48,684 nucleotides of DNA from an uncultured Acidobacteriota bacterium (GTDB lineage: Bacteria > Acidobacteriota > CAIWXX01). The notes beneath the pieces are model-generated. The model ran no database searches and was not told the origin of the DNA. It saw only the letters and a list, made by a program, of their open reading frames with translations. Positions within the stretch are counted from its first letter, which is position 1. Each line of letters begins with the position of its first letter. The DNA lies in contig CAIWXX010000084.1 of assembly GCA_903916735.1 (NCBI GenBank), positions 1 through 48,684 on the forward strand, given 5' to 3'. This document shows, piece after piece, positions 43,051 to 48,684 of this stretch. The position numbers were made by a program, and so were the translations under genes.

Positions 43051-45738
43051 ATGATTCTTGCCCGATTGTTCGACGCAATTCTTCTTGCAGGACTATCCGT
43101 TACTCTCGTCGCCGGCGATCAGCCTAAGCCCCACTCCGAAAAGCCTTCAACCGTGCCCATCGTGGCGACAGCCCCGCGCATTGAGGCGGTCATGCTCAAG
43201 GCCCTGAAGGCCCGCAGCATTGGGCCGGCGCTGATGAGCGGCCGGGTGTCTGACATCGCCATCGATCCTCAAACACCGTCCACATTTTATGTCGCGCTGG
43301 GGACCGGCGGTGTCATGAAAACAACCGATAATGGATGGACGTTCCAGGCCATCTTTGAGAAGGAAGCAGTAGCGGCAGTCGGAGCAATCGCAATCTCGCC
43401 CTCTGACCCCAAGATACTGTGGGTTGGAACCGGAGAGGCCAATGACCGGAATAGCTCAAGTTGGGGCAATGGTGTTTATCGCTCGACGGATGGTGGATCA
43501 TCATGGACAAACACAGGACTATCCGACAGCAAAACCATTGCACGTATCGTCGTGCATCCCACAGATCCAAATACGGCATGGGCGGCAGTCGTGGGGGATT
43601 TGTGGGGCCCGAGTCCCAATCGAGGCCTTTTCAAAACAACTGATGGCGGCAAGACATGGAAAGCAGTTCTTCATGCACCTGCTCCTTATTCCAATCGAGT
43701 AGGCTGCGGGGAAGTGGTTTTGGATCCTAGCGATCCCAACGTGCTCTATGCGGCGCTTTATGCACGGCAGCGCACGCCCTGGTCTTTCGTCGCAGGCCCC
43801 GATGAGACGGATGGGAAAGATCTTGGCGGCATTTTCAAAACAACTGATGGCGGAGCGACATGGAAGAAACTAGAAAAGGGACTCCCTGCAAAAACCGGCC
43901 GCATCGGATTGGATATTTTTCGGAAAAATTCCAAGATCGTCTATGCGATCGTGCAGTCGGACGAAGGCGGACAGAGCGGGATCGATGAGATACGCAGCAA
44001 GCGAGGTGGGGTCTTCCGTTCTGATGATGGCGGAGAAACATGGACACACATGAACCCACTCAACCCGCGCCCTTTCTACTTCAGCCAGATCCGAGTGGAT
44101 CCCGCGAACGACCAGCGCATTTATCTGCTCGGATATGCCTTGCATGTTTCGGAAGATGGTGGCACATACTTCCGCGAGGACCATTTTGAGAAAGTTCATC
44201 CGGACTGCCACGCCTTTGCCATCGATACGCACGACCCAAAGCGGGTCATCCTTGGTACTGATGGCGGAGCCTATGTCAGCTACGAAGCTGGGAAATCATG
44301 GGCGCTTTTGAATAATTTTGCGGGTGGCGAGTATTACCGCATCGCTGTCGACATGAGCCGACCCTATCGAATCGCAGGCGGATTGCAGGACAACACGAAT
44401 TGGGTCGGCCCAAGTGCAACTCGATCCAAGGATGGCATCATGAATTGCCACTGGACCAACATCCTCGGCGGCGATGGGTTTTATTGCGTATTCGATGAAG
44501 AAAATCCCAACATACTTTATGCGGAATCGCAGGGGGGTGAAGTCCATCGCCTGAATCTGGAGAACGGCGAACAGAAGAGCCTGCAGCCCCAGCCGGCAGA
44601 AGGCCAGCAGCGTTTTCGTTTTCATTGGAATTCGCCTCTCATCCCGAGCCTTCACCACAAGGGGACGATGTATCTGGCCGGAAATCATGTTTTCGAGCTC
44701 ACAAACCATGGCGATGAATGGAGCATGATCAGCCCGGATCTGACGATGCAGGAGCCGGTCAAAATTGACTCGGTCGGAAGCGGTGCAGAAAATTACGGAG
44801 TTGTGTACACGCTTGCCGAATCCCCAATCAAAGCCGATTTGCTCTGGGCCGGAACCGACGACGGCAAACTCTGGGTCAGAGATGGCGAGACGTGGATTGA
44901 TCTCACGACCAATCTCCCCGCGGCTGCAAAAGGGCAGTGGATGAGTCGCATTGAAGCAAGCCATTACGACGCGATGGTCGCATACCTCGCCGTCGACGCT
45001 CATCGCACAGGAAACTATGCGCCACTCGTCTATCGCACGGCTGATCGAGGGAAGACGTGGCAGAGCATCACATCGGACCTCCCGCAAGACGGCCCCGCCA
45101 AGGTCATCCGGGAAGACCTGAAGAACCAGAACCTGCTTTTTCTGGGCACCGAGTTCAGGCTGTGGGCCAGTTTTGATCGCGGCGGCCATTGGATCACGTT
45201 CGGCGATCTGCCGACTGTCGCCGTCGACGACATCGTGATCCACCCACGCGATCTGGATCTTGTGGTTGCTACTCATGGCAGGAGCCTCTATATCCTCGAT
45301 GACATCAGGCCACTTGAGGAACTAACGCCGGAAACGGGTGCGAAAGAAGCTCACCTCTTTTCTCTCCGACCGGCCTTCGGAATCTATCAGATTCCTGACT
45401 GGGTTGATTCGAGTGGAAATGCCGTTTTTCGAGGGGCCAATCCGCCGGAAGGCGCAATCATCAACTACTACGTGAGAGAATACACAGGCGACCCAGTGAA
45501 TATCTCCATCACAAACCCCAAGGGTCAGCCGGTGGCGAAAATCACCGCGCCCGGCACGCCTGGGATCAATCGTGTCATATGGGATCTCAAGCCGGGGAAG
45601 GATTTCCTGATCGAGTATGGCGGAGAAGGTTCCAAATTCGTTCGCCCGGGCGACTATGACATCACCTTGACATACGGCAAAGTGAAACAGACACAGAAGT
45701 TGCATGTCGAGATTGCGCAGGGATTGGAGACGCGCTGA
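43051..45738 (+). CDS. sortilin/BNR-type beta-propeller protein (secreted, glycosyl-hydrolase-like)
   Basis: 895 residues and intact. A weak signal peptide (MILARLFDAILLAGLSVTLVAG) starts it. Many blades of the type GGVMKTTDNGWTFQAI, GVYRSTDGGSSWTN, GLFKTTDGGKTWKAV and GVFRSDDGGETWTHM follow, with Asp-box (SxDGGxTW) turns, giving a ten-bladed sortilin-like propeller. GGLQDNTNWVGPS is a family signature. The last ~130 residues have a separate beta-sandwich (YYVREYTGDPVNISITNPKG). Members are annotated as glycosyl hydrolases, but catalysis is unproven. It is the likely intact counterpart of the pseudogene at 36637. CAGGAG precedes the ATG. Confidence 0.92.
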   Translation: MILARLFDAILLAGLSVTLVAGDQPKPHSEKPSTVPIVATAPRIEAVMLKALKARSIGPALMSGRVSDIAIDPQTPSTFYVALGTGGVMKTTDNGWTFQAIFEKEAVAAVGAIAISPSDPKILWVGTGEANDRNSSSWGNGVYRSTDGGSSWTNTGLSDSKTIARIVVHPTDPNTAWAAVVGDLWGPSPNRGLFKTTDGGKTWKAVLHAPAPYSNRVGCGEVVLDPSDPNVLYAALYARQRTPWSFVAGPDETDGKDLGGIFKTTDGGATWKKLEKGLPAKTGRIGLDIFRKNSKIVYAIVQSDEGGQSGIDEIRSKRGGVFRSDDGGETWTHMNPLNPRPFYFSQIRVDPANDQRIYLLGYALHVSEDGGTYFREDHFEKVHPDCHAFAIDTHDPKRVILGTDGGAYVSYEAGKSWALLNNFAGGEYYRIAVDMSRPYRIAGGLQDNTNWVGPSATRSKDGIMNCHWTNILGGDGFYCVFDEENPNILYAESQGGEVHRLNLENGEQKSLQPQPAEGQQRFRFHWNSPLIPSLHHKGTMYLAGNHVFELTNHGDEWSMISPDLTMQEPVKIDSVGSGAENYGVVYTLAESPIKADLLWAGTDDGKLWVRDGETWIDLTTNLPAAAKGQWMSRIEASHYDAMVAYLAVDAHRTGNYAPLVYRTADRGKTWQSITSDLPQDGPAKVIREDLKNQNLLFLGTEFRLWASFDRGGHWITFGDLPTVAVDDIVIHPRDLDLVVATHGRSLYILDDIRPLEELTPETGAKEAHLFSLRPAFGIYQIPDWVDSSGNAVFRGANPPEGAIINYYVREYTGDPVNISITNPKGQPVAKITAPGTPGINRVIWDLKPGKDFLIEYGGEGSKFVRPGDYDITLTYGKVKQTQKLHVEIAQGLETR

Positions 45739-45744
45739 GGAGCA

Positions 45745-46581
45745 TCATCCTTGAGCCAATAGCTTCCCGATGCACCAGGCAGGCCAGCGGCACTCGACGA
45801 GAGCGCCCAGAAACAACAGGAGAAAGCCGGCAGCCGCGAGCGTCAGTGATGCAATGATGACGCGGCTGAATCGGCGGTCTCGCCATCGGTATTTTTCGAA
45901 GGCCTTGGCCACAAAAATGCCTGCCATTGTTCCAGTGATATAGGCGGATGCCTCGATGACAAGATGCGGCGTAATGCCGATAGCGACAGCCGTCACAATC
46001 CGTGTAAGAGAACTGCCTCCCATAACAACCGTTAATCGGGAGATGTGCGCATAGCTCAACGCCCAGATGGATGCGTTCCACGAGAGAATCAGCAGGGCGC
46101 CTCCTGAGCGGAAGACAGCCGAAACAGCGATGGTCATGAGGAGTAACGAAACATTGTGCCAAAACAAGGGTTCGAATTGGCCGAATTGGAGGCGAGTGAG
46201 ATTGATGGCCTCGAGAGGCGATAGTTGAAGCTGCATTGAAAAAATCACGCGCATGATATCAGCCGGCAAGGACCAGGCAATTCCGCTGAACGCAAGAAAA
46301 CATCCCATGAAGATGGAGACGAGCGCCGAGACCAGCCAAACATTTGCCATGTAAGGATCCAAGCGTCCTTCCCAGATATCCTTCCTGTTGCATTCAAGGA
46401 GGATTGAGAAGCTTTCCTGCATCCCAACGCAGATGAGAAAAACGGCGATGAGCCCTGCGGCCGCCGGGAAAATAAGCCACGCAGTGCCTGTTCCGATGAG
46501 TGTGACGAGGACCGATTCAAGGAAGATTAATATGAGAGCCGGCCGGACTCTCTTGCGATGCCAGATGTCAATTGGAAACAC
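45745..46581 (-). CDS. SpoIIM-family integral membrane protein
   Basis: 278 residues with about six hydrophobic helices. The diagnostic motif is GITPHLVIEASAYITGTMAGIFVAKA, the P-H-x2-E element of the stage II sporulation protein M family, near residue ~205. SpoIIM-type proteins occur widely outside spore formers and act with MoxR/RDD or peptidoglycan-hydrolase partners in membrane events. No such partner is next to it. It converges on the sortilin-like gene and diverges from the DUF6345 lipoprotein. The ATG at 46581 is the only sensible start. Confidence 0.85.
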   Translation of the reverse strand: MFPIDIWHRKRVRPALILIFLESVLVTLIGTGTAWLIFPAAAGLIAVFLICVGMQESFSILLECNRKDIWEGRLDPYMANVWLVSALVSIFMGCFLAFSGIAWSLPADIMRVIFSMQLQLSPLEAINLTRLQFGQFEPLFWHNVSLLLMTIAVSAVFRSGGALLILSWNASIWALSYAHISRLTVVMGGSSLTRIVTAVAIGITPHLVIEASAYITGTMAGIFVAKAFEKYRWRDRRFSRVIIASLTLAAAGFLLLFLGALVECRWPAWCIGKLLAQG

Positions 46582-46606
46582 GTGATTCCCCTCACTGCTT
46601 TTTCTG

Positions 46607-46641
46607 CCGATCCGTCTTAGGATACACTAAGAATAGATCGG
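46607..46641. promoter_or_regulatory. inverted-repeat operator candidate between divergent genes
   Basis: CCGATC (46607-46612) and CTTAG (46616-46620) mirror CTAAG (46627-46631) and GATCGG (46636-46641), a symmetric site centred at ~46624, between the divergent SpoIIM-like and DUF6345 genes and 30 bp before the latter's start. Confidence 0.35.
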
Positions 46642-46670
46642 AAAGCGGATCGTCGGCAAGGAGGACAGAG

Positions 46671-48443
46671 ATGTTTCGCAAAGAGGGCTTAATCCTGATC
46701 ATGATCACACTGGTTTACGCGGCCTCCTGTTCGAAAATGCAGAAGTCGCCGACAGGTCTGGCGGCCGGGCTGGGCGCCAACTCGAGCGACCTCATCGCTT
46801 CAGGCGATCTGCCTCCCTATAACGAAAATCCGGTTGCACAATCGGCTCAGCCACTCAAGACATCCCCTCCCGCAGCAGCCAACATCCATGGAACATTCAG
46901 CGTGCAGGATTTCATGGGTTGGATGCCTGAGCTCAACCACACACACGAATCCGCCGCGGGGTTTCGAAAATACCTTGCTCGCTGGTATGCTCCCAATTTC
47001 GTCTATCGCGATACCGGCGTTGGCGCATGGGCCTTCTTGGACGATCCCAATGGCGATGAAGATACCTGGGAGAGCAAGGGAGTCGAACGCGGAGTTGATG
47101 CGGTGCTCGTCGCCTACCACTCGAGTCACGGGAATATGCGTGCCGATGGGATCTACATGACATGGATGGGCACGAATATCACCGGCAAAGGGTGGTCGGT
47201 TCGTTCCGATCATATGGCACTCGGCGGGGGTTACGACAAGCCCGATTCCGAACGCCTCCGATATATGTTTTGGGATACGTGCTACGGCCTCCGATTCAGA
47301 AACGGACAGAATCCGATGCGGACATGGGCGCCTCATGCCAAGGGCATTCGGATGATCTTCGGCTACGAATCTCCATCCTTGGACAGTCCGAACTACGGGC
47401 AATTTTTTTGGGAAGAATGGAACAAGAACAAGAGCCTGTCGACGGCGTTTCTTGACGCGAGCTGGCGGATTTGCCGGCAGCAGACCCCGGTTGTTCTGGC
47501 TTTCGGGGCGACCGACAACGAAGCGTCGGCCCGGCGTGACGGCGAACGGCTCTTATTTTCCGAAGGCGCGTCGTCACAATGCGGAGCATGGCGCTGGTAT
47601 TCAAGTGAGGCAGGCAGTGCTGCCTCACAACAACAGGCAGGTGCCGCCCTTATGCCGACGCACGCGAAAATTTTCGACGTCGCCGCTGATGGCAATTCCG
47701 ACACCGAAGTCGAACGGATTGCGCAGTCCGTCGGAATCATGGTTGTGAATCCGAGCGCCGTTGAAGCTCGCCCATTCGGTATGCGTTCCATAAGGACGAA
47801 GGGACTGACGCTGACCGTCGGTCGCGATGGCAGCTACGAACTGGCACTCACCACCAAGCTGAAACGAACGGCTTCGGCATCAGCCGTTGCGAATGATGCT
47901 GAGCTGATCCAAAAGGCCAAAGATATCATCTCAGAATTCGATCTGGCTCAGGGCAGCGACTATCAATTCTCTGTGATGCGTTTCACGAATGTGAGCTCAG
48001 GGACAGTGGCGGCGCCGTCAGGGAACCCGGTTGTCGTCGAGAAGACCGCGATTTTCGACCAGATTGTCAATGGTCTCCCCTTCATCGATCCGGATGCGGG
48101 GCATCTGGAGATCACGTTTGACGCACAAACGGGCGAAGCGAAAAAGTTCCGCAACACCATTCATCGAATCCGGGATAATCCGACCCGGATGGCAAGCGCG
48201 TCGGCACCAGCCTTGACGATTGAACAGGCCAGGGATGCGGCGCTTCAAACAACTGATCAGACACCCTCTCCCGGTGAGCCGTCACTGGACGCAGCGTATG
48301 AAATCAAACATGAAAACGAATCAACGGGATACTACATTTTGGATGGCAAAGCCATCCCTGTTTACCGAGCCTACATAACAAGCAGGAAATTTCCTGAAGC
48401 GCGCCCGCGCGAAGTGCTCATCCCGCTGGCAAAAGCAGAATGA
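46671..48443 (+). CDS. secreted DUF6345 lipoprotein, possible clan CD cysteine peptidase
   Basis: 590 residues. A lipoprotein-like signal ends VYAASC, putting the protein at the outer face of a membrane. A DUF6345 domain covers ~80-310. In it, AVLVAYHSSHG (His ~153) and RYMFWDTCYG (Cys ~204) look like the hydrophobic-strand-HG and DxC blocks of caspase/gingipain-type peptidases, followed by FFWEEWNKNKSLSTAF as in their third strand. The C-terminal part (VMRFTNVSSGTVAAPSGNP, VEKTAIFDQIVNGLPF) is PepSY-like. The peptidase idea is an inference; the family has no proven activity. CAAGGAGG precedes the ATG at 46671. Confidence 0.8.
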   Translation: MFRKEGLILIMITLVYAASCSKMQKSPTGLAAGLGANSSDLIASGDLPPYNENPVAQSAQPLKTSPPAAANIHGTFSVQDFMGWMPELNHTHESAAGFRKYLARWYAPNFVYRDTGVGAWAFLDDPNGDEDTWESKGVERGVDAVLVAYHSSHGNMRADGIYMTWMGTNITGKGWSVRSDHMALGGGYDKPDSERLRYMFWDTCYGLRFRNGQNPMRTWAPHAKGIRMIFGYESPSLDSPNYGQFFWEEWNKNKSLSTAFLDASWRICRQQTPVVLAFGATDNEASARRDGERLLFSEGASSQCGAWRWYSSEAGSAASQQQAGAALMPTHAKIFDVAADGNSDTEVERIAQSVGIMVVNPSAVEARPFGMRSIRTKGLTLTVGRDGSYELALTTKLKRTASASAVANDAELIQKAKDIISEFDLAQGSDYQFSVMRFTNVSSGTVAAPSGNPVVVEKTAIFDQIVNGLPFIDPDAGHLEITFDAQTGEAKKFRNTIHRIRDNPTRMASASAPALTIEQARDAALQTTDQTPSPGEPSLDAAYEIKHENESTGYYILDGKAIPVYRAYITSRKFPEARPREVLIPLAKAE

Positions 48444-48461
48444 TATTGTTCATCAAAGAGT

Positions 48462-48485
48462 AGCGGGCGGATTTCAGGGCCCGCT
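48462..48485 (+). terminator. hairpin after the DUF6345 gene
   Basis: AGCGGGC at 48462-48468 pairs with GCCCGCT at 48479-48485. No T-tract follows, so termination is weakly supported. Confidence 0.4.
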
Positions 48486-48491
48486 GCCGGC

Positions 48492-48520
48492 TTGACACAG
48501 CATCTTCTATCCACTATTTT
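48492..48520 (+). promoter_or_regulatory. sigma-70-type promoter ahead of the TPP riboswitch
   Basis: TTGACA (48492-48497), 17-base spacer, TATTTT (48515-48520). The riboswitch RNA would start within about ten bases. Confidence 0.75.
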
Positions 48521-48531
48521 CACAGTGTCAT

Positions 48532-48610
48532 TGGGGTGCCCGCCGGGGCTGAGAGGAACAGCCAGTTCCAACCCGTTGAACCTGATCTGGGTCATACCAG
48601 CGTAGGGAGC
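48532..48610 (+). ncRNA. TPP (THI-element) riboswitch
   Basis: The conserved strings of the thiamine pyrophosphate aptamer are all present in order: GGGGTGCCC, GGCTGAGAGG, AACCCGTTGAACCTGATC, TGGGTCATACCAGCGTAGGGA. The start codon follows about 5 bases after the aptamer, so translation (or early termination) would be blocked when thiamine pyrophosphate binds. It implies that the following gene makes or imports thiamine or its precursors. Confidence 0.95.
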
Positions 48611-48615
48611 TAGCT

Positions 48616-48684
48616 ATGTTATTCATCACGCCATTTCGCCATCGCGAGGCGACGGTTGTTGAAAACACAGGCGAATGTTTTCCA
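48616..48684 (+). CDS. TPP-riboswitch-controlled gene (first 23 codons only)
   Basis: ATG follows the aptamer, with AGGGAG overlapping its end as the ribosome site. Only 23 codons are in the window (MLFITPFRHREATVVENTG...), too few to name a family. By riboswitch logic it belongs to thiamine synthesis or uptake. Confidence 0.6.
   Translation, partial: MLFITPFRHREATVVENTGECFP

Noticed and set aside
44296-45276. 326-codon minus-strand frame
   Set aside because: Antisense to the intact sortilin-like protein, whose Asp-box repeats are unmistakable.

Overview
The window (about 53-55% GC by eye) looks like a chromosomal segment of an uncultured Acidobacteriota-like bacterium. The pointers are two secreted VWFA proteins of the type typical of Acidobacteria, sortilin/BNR-type beta-propeller proteins, a SpoIIM-like membrane protein, a DUF6600 protein, and many secreted proteins of unknown role. 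No phage, plasmid or insertion-sequence gene was recognised. The phylum call is an inference from families, not from a marker gene.

Region 1 (1-6534) resembles a small biosynthetic locus. It has a divergent isocitrate/isopropylmalate-dehydrogenase-like enzyme that runs off the left edge, an ABC exporter, and, divergent from these, an adenylation-carrier protein fused to an LpxL/HtrB-like acyltransferase domain. Together they suggest production and export of an acylated amino-acid-like or other carboxylic-acid product. This is the best candidate for an undescribed system. Region 2 (6535-7731) is a decayed stretch with gene stubs. It ends in a near-consensus sigma-54 promoter for a secreted DUF6600 protein (7732-8787), whose 3' end carries folded RNA and a terminator.

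Region 3 (8922-22266) is one long minus-strand run. Read in the direction of transcription it holds a 1078-aa secreted unknown, a VWFA protein, a CDF metal transporter with a long multi-domain tail, a second VWFA protein, the MrfA helicase and MrfB exonuclease DNA-repair pair, and a small DUF4019 protein.

Region 4 (22934-30988) is mostly plus strand: an SPFH/zinc-ribbon YdjI-like protein with a YdjG-like zinc-ribbon membrane protein, a DUF2231 membrane protein, a PQQ-type propeller behind a sigma-54-like site, and SppA. An HU protein converges on SppA across a strong hairpin.

Region 5 (31314-39125) has an IscA/ErpA-type Fe-S carrier, a MurA with Asp in place of the fosfomycin-target Cys, a GHL15-like glycoside hydrolase, a broken gene stub, and a beta-propeller gene inactivated by one frameshift and two in-frame stops. 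Three copies of a palindromic repeat of about 105 bp lie at 28650, 33762 and 36256, next to the rearranged pieces.

Region 6 (39221-48684) has a LiaF-like toastrack protein, a TrmA/RumA-like methyltransferase, a response regulator, an intact 895-aa sortilin-like protein, a SpoIIM-like protein and a DUF6345 lipoprotein that looks like a clan CD peptidase. It closes with a promoter, a TPP riboswitch and the first 23 codons of the gene it controls.
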